37,882 bases of DNA, taken from contig JAHEKJ010000004.1 in NCBI GenBank assembly GCA_024638385.1, forward strand, positions 34,966-72,847, in the 5' to 3' direction. Below are positions 16,410 through 27,788 of the stretch, piece after piece. The DNA comes from Gammaproteobacteria bacterium (GTDB taxonomy: Bacteria > Pseudomonadota > Gammaproteobacteria > GCA-001735895). The notes below the pieces were generated by a model that saw nothing but the letters and a program-made list of their open reading frames with translations, was not told the DNA's origin and ran no database searches. The translations under genes and the position numbers were made by a program. Position 1 is the first letter of the stretch. The number at the start of each line of letters is the position of its first letter.

Positions 16410-16442
16410 CGGATTATTTCCCAAATTATATCCAGAAACCTC

Positions 16443-16470
16443 TTTATAGAGATAAATTCAGTAAAATCAA
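16443..16470 (-). promoter_or_regulatory. putative sigma70 promoter of lemA
   Basis: On the minus strand TTGATT (16465-16470) and TATAAA (16443-16448) are separated by 16 bp in an AT-rich gap between gyrB and lemA. It would start transcription about 25-30 bp before the lemA ATG. Confidence 0.6.
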
Positions 16471-16488
16471 GTAGTTGTGCGATCGACG

Positions 16489-19973
<3,485 letters not shown>

Positions 19974-19988
19974 CCGGTTCGCCGCGCG

Positions 19989-21089
19989 TTACAGGCGCAT
20001 CGGCATGACGACATACAGGCTCTCTTTATCCTCGCTGTCGTTGATGACGCAACTGCTGTTGGCATCCTTGAGCTTGATCTGGACCTTGTCCGACTCGAGA
20101 ACGTTGAGCACGTCGATCAGGTAAGTGACGTTGAAACCGATCTCCATTTCCGCTTCGTCGTAATTGACCTGTAATTCTTCCTCGGCTTCTTCCTGGTCCG
20201 GGTTATTGGCCTGTATCGACAAATTCCCCGGCGCCAGCGTCAGACGGATCCCCCGGTACTTTTCGTTCGACAGGATCGCGATCCGGCTCATCGATTGCTT
20301 CAGCGTGTCCCGATCGACTTCGAGAGTCCGGTTGCCGTCTACCGGAATCACGCGCTGATAATCGGGAAACTTGCCGTCGATCAACTTGGTCGTGAACACC
20401 AGGCGGTCGGTTTCCACGCGCAAGTGGTTCTGACTGAGAATGCAGCGTGCCTCGTCCGCGCCGCCATCGAGCAGCCGCGACAATTCGAGCACCGCCTTGC
20501 GCGGAATAATGATCTGTCGATCGTCGTCGACGCCGGTATCGCAGTCGATTTCGGCGAGCGCGAGCCGATGGCCGTCGGTCGCGACCAGGCGCAACTTGCC
20601 GGGCACCACTTCCATCAGAATGCCGTTGAGATAGTAGCGCACGTCCTGTTGCGCCATCGCGAACGAGGTCCGATCGAAAAGCGACTTGAGTCGGTTTTGC
20701 GCGATCGCGAAACTGTGCTGCGCATCGATCTCGTCGAGTCCCGGGAAATCCCGCGCCGGCAGCGACGCAAGCGTAAAACGACTGCGGGCCGATGTCAGCG
20801 ATACGCGATTCTCGTCGATAGTGAAATTGATCGCCGATCCATCCGGCAACGCCTTGCAGATATCGAGCAACTTGCGCGCGGGCAGCGTGGTCTGAAAATC
20901 GTCGGTCGCGTCCGAATCGATCCCGGCAACCATCTCGATCTCGAGGTCGGTCGCAGTCAGGCTCAAGTCACCGCCTGTTGACTTCAATAAAACGTTGCCG
21001 AGGATCGGCAGGGTCTGGCGACGTTCGACAGCGCCGATGACTTGCTGCAACGGGCCGAGCAAATCTTCTCTTTTAATCGTAGTTTGCAT
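19989..21089 (-). CDS. dnaN: DNA polymerase III beta sliding clamp
   Basis: A 366-residue beta clamp (E. coli 366) with the three-fold clamp pattern, the family N-terminus L-L-G-P-L-Q-Q-V-I-G and the conserved C-terminus V-V-M-P-M-R-L that contributes to the partner-binding cleft. It tethers polymerase III and other DNA enzymes. ATG 21089 is followed at once by family sequence. The gene is separated from dnaA by 207 bp that contain DnaA boxes. Confidence 0.98.
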   Translation of the reverse strand: MQTTIKREDLLGPLQQVIGAVERRQTLPILGNVLLKSTGGDLSLTATDLEIEMVAGIDSDATDDFQTTLPARKLLDICKALPDGSAINFTIDENRVSLTSARSRFTLASLPARDFPGLDEIDAQHSFAIAQNRLKSLFDRTSFAMAQQDVRYYLNGILMEVVPGKLRLVATDGHRLALAEIDCDTGVDDDRQIIIPRKAVLELSRLLDGGADEARCILSQNHLRVETDRLVFTTKLIDGKFPDYQRVIPVDGNRTLEVDRDTLKQSMSRIAILSNEKYRGIRLTLAPGNLSIQANNPDQEEAEEELQVNYDEAEMEIGFNVTYLIDVLNVLESDKVQIKLKDANSSCVINDSEDKESLYVVMPMRL

Positions 21090-21296
21090 TTAGATATCTA
21101 GTTTACTGTGATTACTGTTAACTTCGCTAAACTGAGTAACTTTAAAAAGTACCTGTATATCAACAAGTTGAACCGCATAATTGGCGTTACAACCTGTCCA
21201 TTGCGTCTGTCTAAGCTGTGGATATGTGACGCATAAGTTCGGATCCGGATTTTATCCCGAACTTGTCCACATCCGGCGCACAGGCAACCCCGGGGT
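21090..21296. other. dnaA-dnaN intergenic region, candidate replication-origin or DnaA-binding region
   Basis: The dnaN-proximal half (about 21079-21182) is strikingly AT-rich for this genome, with ATTTAGATATCTAG and TAACTTTAAAAAGTA, as expected of a DNA-unwinding element. The dnaA-proximal half has a TTGTCCACA box (21263-21271) and a TGTGGATAT box (21217-21225, reverse orientation, one mismatch to TTATNCACA). Origins in Gammaproteobacteria lie on either side of dnaA, so this is a candidate, not a proof. It also must contain any separate dnaN promoter. Confidence 0.45.
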
Positions 21297-22646
21297 CTAA
21301 TTGCTCAGCATCCGGGTCAATATCTCGAAATCCTCGTCGATACGCCGATCCTCGTGGCGCAATTCCTCGATCTTGCGGCAAGCGTGCAATACGGTCGTAT
21401 GGTCGCGTCCGCCGAAAGCGCTGCCGATTTCCGGCAGGCTGTGCCGGGTCAGTTGCTTGGCCAGCGCCATCGCGATTTGTCGCGGCCTCGTGATCGAGCG
21501 ATTGCGCCGGCTCGAGAGCAGATCGGCGACCCGAATCTTGAAGTATTCCGCGACCAGTTTCTGGATGTTGTCGAGGGTTATCGGCTTGTCCTGAACGGCG
21601 AGCAGTTCCTTGAGCGCCTGGCGCGCGAACTCGGGCGTAATCGGTTCGCCGGTGAAGCGGGCGTGCGCGACCATGCGTTTGAGCGCGCCCTCGAGTTCGC
21701 GAATGTTCGATTTGAAACGTTCGGCAATGAAAAACGCGACGTCGTCCGGCACTTCGACATCGGATTCCTCGGCCTTGCTGTTGAGGATTGCGACGCGGGT
21801 TTCGAGATCGGGCGGCTTGATGTCGACCGCGAGGCCCCAGCCGAGGCGCGAGCGAATGCGATCTTCGAGGCCCTCGATTTCCTTCGGAAACCGGTCGCAG
21901 GTGATGACCATCTGCGCGTGCGCTTCGTAGAGCGAGTTGAAGGTATGAAAAAACTCCTCCTGCGAGCGGCTCTTGTCGGCGAGAAACTGGATGTCGTCGA
22001 TCAGCAGCGCATCGAGGCTGCGGTAAGAATTCTTGAAATCGTTCATGCGGCTGTGTTGCAACGCCTTGACCATGTCGGAGACGAAGCGCTCGCAATTGAC
22101 GTAGAGAATGTTGGCGTCGGGATTGTTTTCGCGAATCTGGTTGCCGATTGCATGCATCAGGTGCGTCTTGCCGAGCCCGACGCCGCCGTAAATGTAGAGC
22201 GGATTGTATTCAGATCCCGGCTGGCTGCTGACTTGGATCGACGCGGCACGCGCCAGCTGGTTCGATTTGCCCTCGACGAAATTCCTGAATTTTTGCGTTT
22301 CATTAAGACCCGACGAGCGGTAGGCACGCGGCGCCGGCATGTTCGGCACCTCGACCGGCTCGGTCGGCCTCGCGTGCGAGCCGATCGCGAGGCTGACCGA
22401 AATCGACTTGCTGTCGTCGAGACTGGTGACCAGCTCGCGGATGCGGTCGAGGAAATGTTTGCGCACCCAGTCCATGACGAAGCGGTTGGGCGCCAGCAGT
22501 TTGAGCGTGTTGAGCTCCTGCTCAACCTGCAACGGCAGGATCCAGGTGTTGAGTTGCTGTTCGCTTATTTCGCCCTCGAGGCAGGAAATACACTGTTGCC
22601 AGATCGGATTCAAGATATTGACCGTTGCTTTCGCCAGTTGTGTCAT
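21297..22646 (-). CDS. dnaA: chromosomal replication initiator DnaA
   Basis: A 449-residue DnaA with domain I (W-Q-Q-C-I-S-C-L-E), a short linker, the AAA+ domain with Walker A G-G-V-G-L-G-K-T (154-161) and Walker B L-L-I-D-D-I-Q-F, and the domain IV DNA-binding signature D-H-T-T-V-L-H-A-C near the C-terminus. ATG 22646 gives 14 residues before the usual domain I Trp; a TTG in frame near 22616 could also serve. The ribosome-binding site is weak. It is the first gene of the leftward dnaA-dnaN-recF-gyrB cluster. Confidence 0.98.
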   Translation of the reverse strand: MTQLAKATVNILNPIWQQCISCLEGEISEQQLNTWILPLQVEQELNTLKLLAPNRFVMDWVRKHFLDRIRELVTSLDDSKSISVSLAIGSHARPTEPVEVPNMPAPRAYRSSGLNETQKFRNFVEGKSNQLARAASIQVSSQPGSEYNPLYIYGGVGLGKTHLMHAIGNQIRENNPDANILYVNCERFVSDMVKALQHSRMNDFKNSYRSLDALLIDDIQFLADKSRSQEEFFHTFNSLYEAHAQMVITCDRFPKEIEGLEDRIRSRLGWGLAVDIKPPDLETRVAILNSKAEESDVEVPDDVAFFIAERFKSNIRELEGALKRMVAHARFTGEPITPEFARQALKELLAVQDKPITLDNIQKLVAEYFKIRVADLLSSRRNRSITRPRQIAMALAKQLTRHSLPEIGSAFGGRDHTTVLHACRKIEELRHEDRRIDEDFEILTRMLSN

Positions 22647-22771
22647 CGGGCGCCGGGCACCCGCTGCCGGCGCGGCGGTACGAGACCGACGCCGAATTCG
22701 TTATCGTTCGTTGAATCGATCGCATCGCCCTCGTCGCCAGGCATCCCGAACCGCGATCGACAGCGACCAAT

Positions 22772-22800
22772 ATTATACTTATCCACAGCCCGAGCAAAGG
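22772..22800 (-). promoter_or_regulatory. dnaA promoter with embedded DnaA box
   Basis: On the minus strand TATAAT (22772-22777) is a perfect -10. A weak -35 (CCTTTG at 22795-22800 or CTTTGC one base inward) lies 16-17 bp upstream. The DnaA box TTATCCACA (22779-22787) sits between them, an arrangement that would let DnaA repress its own transcription. Confidence 0.65.
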
Positions 22801-22899
22801 GCCGGGATACAAAAAAGCCAAACTTTTGTGCGCTATTTACGAGCCGGTCCGCCACCGCGCCCGCGTCGAGGCAGTTGTTGGCGCAGCTGCACAAAGATA

Positions 22900-22928
22900 T
22901 TGACGTGACGCGGCGCGACCAGTACATT
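22900..22928 (+). promoter_or_regulatory. rpmH-rnpA promoter
   Basis: TTGACG (22900-22905) and TACATT (22923-22928) are separated by 17 bp, about 48 bp upstream of the rpmH ATG. It would drive the rpmH-rnpA-yidD-yidC unit. Confidence 0.65.
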
Positions 22929-22976
22929 GTCGCGCCTTGTTGACGTCGACAAACCGGAAGAACCGAGGCTACCGTC

Positions 22977-23111
22977 ATGAAACGTACCTTTCAACCGAGC
23001 AATCTCCGGCGTGCGCGAACGCACGGCTTTCGCGCGCGCATGCGGACTCGCGGCGGGCGCGCCGTGATTCGGGCTCGTCGGGCAAAGGGCAGGGCGCGCC
23101 TTACGCCGTAA
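22977..23111 (+). CDS. rpmH: 50S ribosomal protein L34
   Basis: A 44-residue protein with the standard L34 sequence pattern: [12 protein letters not shown] at the start, [20 protein letters not shown] and a C-terminal L-T-P. It is a small basic protein of the large ribosomal subunit. The stop is separated from the rnpA start by a single base. Confidence 0.97.
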   Translation: MKRTFQPSNLRRARTHGFRARMRTRGGRAVIRARRAKGRARLTP

Positions 23112-23112
23112 C

Positions 23113-23481
23113 GTGTCCGGCCGCCGCAGCGCGTCTTTTCCGCGCCGATCGAGACTGACGCGCGCGCGTGACTTCCAGAAGGTATTCAACAACAACGTAC
23201 GGATCGGCGACGCCTGGCTGACGATTCTGGTCGGTAAAAACGACGGCGACTGGCCGCGGCTGGGTTTCGCGATTGCACGCAAACAGGTGCCGACGGCGGT
23301 CAGGCGCAATGCGCTCAAGCGGCTGTTTCGCGAGAGCTTCCGCACGCATCAGCAGCGGTTGCCGCCGCGAGACATGGTTATCATGGTCAGGCGCGAGATC
23401 CTGGCGGCGACGTCGGCGCAGATTCGAGACGCGTTGGAGCGACACTGGAAAAGCATTACCGAGCAATGCGCAAACTGCTGA
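23113..23481 (+). CDS. rnpA: ribonuclease P protein component
   Basis: A 122-residue basic protein with [22 protein letters not shown] and the RNR signature [13 protein letters not shown]. It assists the RNase P RNA in maturing tRNA 5' ends. The start is GTG 23113, one base after the rpmH stop, so expression is likely coupled to L34 synthesis. It overlaps yidD by 16 bp. Confidence 0.96.
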   Translation: MSGRRSASFPRRSRLTRARDFQKVFNNNVRIGDAWLTILVGKNDGDWPRLGFAIARKQVPTAVRRNALKRLFRESFRTHQQRLPPRDMVIMVRREILAATSAQIRDALERHWKSITEQCANC

Positions 23482-23699
23482 TTGGCCTCATTCAACTGTA
23501 CCGCTGCACGCTGAGCCCGTTCGTCGGCCAGCATTGCCGCTATACGCCGACCTGCTCGCAGTATGCGATCGACGCGATACGGCTGCACGGTGCGTGGCGT
23601 GGCAGCTGGCTCGCGGTCAAGCGCGTCGGCAGTTGCCATCCGTGGCATGCCGGCGGCTACGATCCAGTGCCCGGTTCGCCGGAGAGTCGGCATGGATAA
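23466..23699 (+). CDS. yidD: membrane protein insertion efficiency factor YidD
   Basis: A 77-residue YidD with the family core [24 protein letters not shown] and [13 protein letters not shown]. It acts at the inner membrane with YidC. ATG 23466 lies inside the end of rnpA, and its end overlaps yidC by 8 bp, a compact order conserved in many bacteria. Confidence 0.96.
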   Translation: MRKLLIGLIQLYRCTLSPFVGQHCRYTPTCSQYAIDAIRLHGAWRGSWLAVKRVGSCHPWHAGGYDPVPGSPESRHG

Positions 23700-25356
23700 C
23701 GCGCGCCTGTTCCTGTTCGCCGCGCTCGCCTTCGTCGCGATGCTGCTGTGGCAACAATGGCAAGCGGATTACGGCCCGAAGCCGGCCGGCCTCGTCGATT
23801 CGGCAACCGGCCAGGCGCAGACCGCGCCGGGGATCGACGTCGTGCCGGATGCCGACCTGCCGGACCCGGCAACCGAGGTCGCGCCGGTGACCGGCGATGC
23901 GCCGCCGGCGGCCGAACCGCTCGTCGAGCAGCAACTGATTCGCGTCGATACCGATGTCGTCCAGGCGTTGATCGATACTCGCGGCGGCGTCGTGCGTTCG
24001 CTCAAGCTCAAACAATACCCGACCTCGCTCGACCGCCCCGACGACTGGCTCGAACTGATCCACAGCGACATCAATTCGGCGCACATCCTGCAAAGCGGCC
24101 TGCAAAACAAGCAAAAGCTCGCGCCGACTCACCACGACCCGTTCCGCGTCGAGCAGCAGGAGTATCGGCTCGCCGATGGCGCCGACGAACTCGTCGTGCC
24201 GTTCTACTGGAGCCGCGACGGCATCGAGGTCGTCAAGGAATACCGTTTTGGCCGCGGCGATTACATGATCGAAGTGATGCACCGCGTCCGCAACAATAGC
24301 GACGCGGACTGGACCGGCAACCAGTACCGCCAGATCCAGCGCACGCGCCCGATCGACGAATCGAGGCTGCTCTACACCTACACCGGCGCGGTTTACTACA
24401 ACGAGGAAATCAAGTACGAGAAGGTCGACTTCGACGACATGGAAGACGGCCAGCTCAAGCTGCAGTCGAGCGGCGGCTGGATCGCGATGATCCAGCATTA
24501 CTTCCTGTCGGCCTGGGTGCCGGGCGAGGACGAGGCAAATCTCGTCTACACGATCGCCAATACGCGACGCGAACCGGCGACCTATACCATCGGCATGCGC
24601 TCGCAGAATCGCGTTATCCCGGTCGGCGAAAGCAGCGAATTCCGCACCCGCCTGTTCGTTGGCCCCAAGCTGGTCGACCGGCTCGAGGAAATCTCGCCCG
24701 GCCTCGAGTTGACGGTCGACTACGGCGTGCTGACGTTCCTGTCGAAACCGCTGTACTGGCTGCTGGACTGGTATCACGGCTTCGTTGGCAACTGGGGCTT
24801 TGCGATCGTTCTGCTGACGCTGACGGTCAAGGCGGTTTTCTACAAGCTGTCGGAGACGAGCTACCGCTCGATGGCGAAGATGCGCAAGGTCAGCCCACGG
24901 CTGAAGACTCTCAAGGAGCGCTACGGCGACGACCGGCAAAAGATGAACCAGGCGATGATGGAGCTCTACAAGACCGAAAAGATCAACCCGATGAGCGGCT
25001 GCCTGCCGATTCTCGTGCAGATCCCGGTGTTCATCGCGCTCTACTGGGCATTGCTCGAGAGCGTCGAGTTGCGCCAGGCGCCGTTCATTCTCTGGATCAA
25101 GGACCTGTCGGTGATGGATCCGTACTTCGTGCTGCCGATCCTGATGGGCGCCAGCATGGTCGTGCAGCAACGACTCAACCCGCCGCCACCCGACCCGGTG
25201 CAGGCCAAGATCATGATGGCGCTGCCGTTCGTGTTCACCGTGTTCTTCGCGTTTTTCCCGGCAGGGCTGGTGCTATACTGGGTCGTCAACAACGTGTTGT
25301 CGATCGCCCAGCAATGGATCATCACCAAGCGTATCGAAGCCGGCGCCAAGGCCTGA
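23692..25356 (+). CDS. yidC: membrane protein insertase YidC
   Basis: A 554-residue YidC of the Gram-negative type. It has an N-terminal membrane helix (about 5-20), a large periplasmic beta-sandwich (about 60-340), and the C-terminal insertase domain with five membrane helices, including [10 protein letters not shown] and [12 protein letters not shown]. It inserts and folds membrane proteins alone or with SecYEG. ATG 23692 is chosen because the frame upstream is only the shadow of yidD, and M-D-N-A-R is the usual N-terminus. Confidence 0.97.
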   Translation: MDNARLFLFAALAFVAMLLWQQWQADYGPKPAGLVDSATGQAQTAPGIDVVPDADLPDPATEVAPVTGDAPPAAEPLVEQQLIRVDTDVVQALIDTRGGVVRSLKLKQYPTSLDRPDDWLELIHSDINSAHILQSGLQNKQKLAPTHHDPFRVEQQEYRLADGADELVVPFYWSRDGIEVVKEYRFGRGDYMIEVMHRVRNNSDADWTGNQYRQIQRTRPIDESRLLYTYTGAVYYNEEIKYEKVDFDDMEDGQLKLQSSGGWIAMIQHYFLSAWVPGEDEANLVYTIANTRREPATYTIGMRSQNRVIPVGESSEFRTRLFVGPKLVDRLEEISPGLELTVDYGVLTFLSKPLYWLLDWYHGFVGNWGFAIVLLTLTVKAVFYKLSETSYRSMAKMRKVSPRLKTLKERYGDDRQKMNQAMMELYKTEKINPMSGCLPILVQIPVFIALYWALLESVELRQAPFILWIKDLSVMDPYFVLPILMGASMVVQQRLNPPPPDPVQAKIMMALPFVFTVFFAFFPAGLVLYWVVNNVLSIAQQWIITKRIEAGAKA

Positions 25357-25390
25357 GCCGGCGCCTTCCCGCACACCGACCCCACCCGCG

Positions 25391-26725
25391 ATGACTGCCA
25401 GTGACACCATCGTCGCGCTGGCGACGCCGCCGGGCGTCGGCGCGCTTGCGATCCTGCGCCTGTCCGGTCCGCGGGCGCGGGAAGTCGGCGAAACCGCAAG
25501 CCGAAGCCGGCTCGAACCGGGACGGATACAGCTGCGAAAATTCTATGCCGCCGACGGCGACCTTCTCGACCATGGTCTGTGCCTGTACTTCGCCGAGCCG
25601 CGCAGTTTTACCGGCGAAGACTGCGTCGAGTTGCAGGTGCACGGCGGACCGATCGTCGTCGATATGCTGCTCGAGCGACTGTGCGATCTCGGCGCCCGCC
25701 TCGCGCGCCCGGGCGAATTCTCCGAGCGGGCATTCCTAAACGGCAAGCTCGACCTGACCCAGGCCGAGGCGATCGCCGACCTGATCGAATCGGGCAGCCG
25801 CGCCGCATCGCGCGCGGCGATGCGCTCGCTCGAGGGGCGCTTTTCCGAGCAGATCCACCGGCTGGTCGACGAGATCATCGACCTGCGTGCATTCATCGAG
25901 GCCGCGCTCGATTTCGCCGAGGAAGAGATCGACTTCCTCGACAATGACGATATCCGCAGCCGACTGGAGACCTGCGCGACGCATCTCGACGAGATTCTCG
26001 CCCAGGCCGAGGCGGGGCGGACCCTGCAGGAAGGCTTGACGGTTGCGCTTGCCGGCTTGCCCAATGCCGGTAAATCGAGCCTGCTCAACGCGCTCGCCGG
26101 CTACGAGGCCGCGATCGTGACCGAGCATGAAGGCACCACGCGTGACGTCTTGCGCGAGCGCGTTTCGCTGAAGGGAGTGCCGGTGCGGATCAACGACACC
26201 GCCGGCCTGCGCGACGCCGATCACCCGGCCGAGCAGGAAGGGGTTCGTCGCGCCTGGACCGAGATCGACCGCGCCGACATCGTGCTGTTCCTGATCGACG
26301 TTACCCGTGGCGCGACCGAAACCGACCGGGCGCTGCTCGAGCGCCTGCCCGCCGAGCGCGTGCAGCGCGTCTACAGCAAATGCGATCTACTCGAGGCCGG
26401 CGCGACGCGCGCGCTCGACGGGATCTACGTTTCGGCGCGCACCGGCGAAGGCCTCGAGTCGCTGATCGGGCGCATCATCGGGGATGGCGCCGATTACAAC
26501 CAGGACCACCAGGCCTTTCTCGCTCGCCGGCGGCACGTCGATGCGCTGCGGCGCGCACTCGAATTCGTGCGCCAGGCGGCAGCGACCTTCGGCGAAACCC
26601 GCTCGGGCGAACTGATGGCCGAGGATTTGCGTGCGGCGCAACGGCACCTCGGCGAGATCACCGGCGAATTCACCAGCGACGATCTGCTCGGCCGGATCTT
26701 CGCCAGCTTCTGTATCGGCAAGTAG
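25391..26725 (+). CDS. mnmE: tRNA modification GTPase MnmE
   Basis: A 444-residue MnmE (TrmE). The N-terminal folate-binding domain starts D-T-I-V-A-L-A-T-P-P-G. The G domain has G-L-P-N-A-G-K-S-S (222-230), T-T-R-D (249-252) and D-T-A-G (269-272). The C-terminus F-C-I-G-K contains the essential cysteine. With MnmG it makes cmnm5U at wobble U34 in tRNAs. It follows yidC by 34 bp and converges on the homoserine kinase gene, 5 bp away. Confidence 0.97.
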   Translation: MTASDTIVALATPPGVGALAILRLSGPRAREVGETASRSRLEPGRIQLRKFYAADGDLLDHGLCLYFAEPRSFTGEDCVELQVHGGPIVVDMLLERLCDLGARLARPGEFSERAFLNGKLDLTQAEAIADLIESGSRAASRAAMRSLEGRFSEQIHRLVDEIIDLRAFIEAALDFAEEEIDFLDNDDIRSRLETCATHLDEILAQAEAGRTLQEGLTVALAGLPNAGKSSLLNALAGYEAAIVTEHEGTTRDVLRERVSLKGVPVRINDTAGLRDADHPAEQEGVRRAWTEIDRADIVLFLIDVTRGATETDRALLERLPAERVQRVYSKCDLLEAGATRALDGIYVSARTGEGLESLIGRIIGDGADYNQDHQAFLARRRHVDALRRALEFVRQAAATFGETRSGELMAEDLRAAQRHLGEITGEFTSDDLLGRIFASFCIGK

Positions 26726-26730
26726 TCGGT

Positions 26731-27696
26731 TCAGGCGGCCGCCGCGTCGGCCAGCATCGACGCGAGCGCGTCGCCGCCGTCGGTGCGGCGCTCGAACAGC
26801 CGGCGAAACTCGTCCGGGCTCTTGCTGTAGGTCATTTCACCCGGTTGCGGGAACGTCTGGTCGTAGAGTCGCGACAGCCAGAAACGCATCGCCGTGACCC
26901 GCAGCAACAGCGCCAGTGAATCGATCTCGGCGGCGTTGAGTCGGCGTACCCCCTGATAGCCTTCGAGCAGAGCGCGCGTGCGCCCGGTGTCGAGTTCGGC
27001 GTCGTCGTCGTTGCACCAGTCGTTGAGCATGACCGCGAGATCGAAAGCGTAGCTGTCGACGCAGGCATAGTCGAAATCGATGAATCCGAAGAGGTCGCCG
27101 CGGTCGAACAATGCATTGTCGCGAAACAGGTCCGCGTGGATCGCGCCGCCCGGGAGCGAGTCGGCGTCGCTGCGCTGGTAGTCGGCGAGCGCGGCGTCGA
27201 TCGTTTCGCGGTCGTCGCCGTCGAGCGTTTCCGCGAGCATGTCGCGCGCCGCGTGCATCCAGTCGAGGCCGCGCGGGTTGGGGCGGTAAGCGTTGAAATC
27301 GCTGCCGGCCAGGTGCAGCCGGGCGAGTTCGGCGGCGGCATCGCGACAATGGTCGACACCCGGCGCGGGCACGACCTGGCCGGGCAGCCGTTCGATGATC
27401 GCCGCGGGACGCTGGTTCAGATTCGAAAACAGCTCGCCGCGGCGGTCCTCGATCGGCATCGCGCAGCGCACGCCGGCGCCGCCGAGATGTCGCTGCAGGC
27501 CGAGGATGTAGTCGAGCTCGTCGTCGCTATGATGTTCGTACAGCGTCAGCACGAAGTCGCCGGTGTCGGTATCGAGCCGGTAATTGGTGTTCGTGATGCC
27601 CGCCGCGATCGGTTCGAGCGCGCGACAGCGGCCGATCGAATAGCGTTCGAGGAAAGGCTCGAGATCCTGCTGCGAAACGGTAGTGTATACGGACAT
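26731..27696 (-). CDS. thrB: homoserine kinase, APH-fold (Pseudomonas ThrB type)
   Basis: A 321-residue kinase with aminoglycoside-phosphotransferase fold: M-S-V-Y-T-T-V-S at the start, G-I-T-N-T-N-Y near residue 35, catalytic H-A-D-L-F-R-D-N and metal-binding F-I-D-F-D-Y. This is the form of homoserine kinase used by Pseudomonas and others in threonine synthesis, unrelated to the GHMP-type ThrB of E. coli. ATG 27696 is chosen over a TTG four codons upstream because it gives the family N-terminus. It is divergent from polA (92-bp gap), as in Pseudomonas. Another small-molecule kinase is possible but less likely. Confidence 0.88.
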   Translation of the reverse strand: MSVYTTVSQQDLEPFLERYSIGRCRALEPIAAGITNTNYRLDTDTGDFVLTLYEHHSDDELDYILGLQRHLGGAGVRCAMPIEDRRGELFSNLNQRPAAIIERLPGQVVPAPGVDHCRDAAAELARLHLAGSDFNAYRPNPRGLDWMHAARDMLAETLDGDDRETIDAALADYQRSDADSLPGGAIHADLFRDNALFDRGDLFGFIDFDYACVDSYAFDLAVMLNDWCNDDDAELDTGRTRALLEGYQGVRRLNAAEIDSLALLLRVTAMRFWLSRLYDQTFPQPGEMTYSKSPDEFRRLFERRTDGGDALASMLADAAAA

Positions 27697-27788
27697 CAAC
27701 GCGGCCAAGGGTTATGCGCAAGGCGGCATGGCCGCCGTCATTGCTGTGTTATGATCGGGCTGTCGGGTCGGCATTTTAGCGCAACTTC

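Larger units (their letters stand above)
22647..22976. other. dnaA-rpmH divergent intergenic region
   Basis: This 330-bp gap holds the divergent promoters of dnaA and rpmH (listed separately) and one perfect DnaA box TTATCCACA at 22779-22787. A short AT-rich patch lies at 22768-22787. I see no further boxes close to consensus and no open frame that looks coding. In Pseudomonas the main origin lies in this gap, so it is the alternative oriC candidate, but the single box argues more for dnaA autoregulation. Confidence 0.55.
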
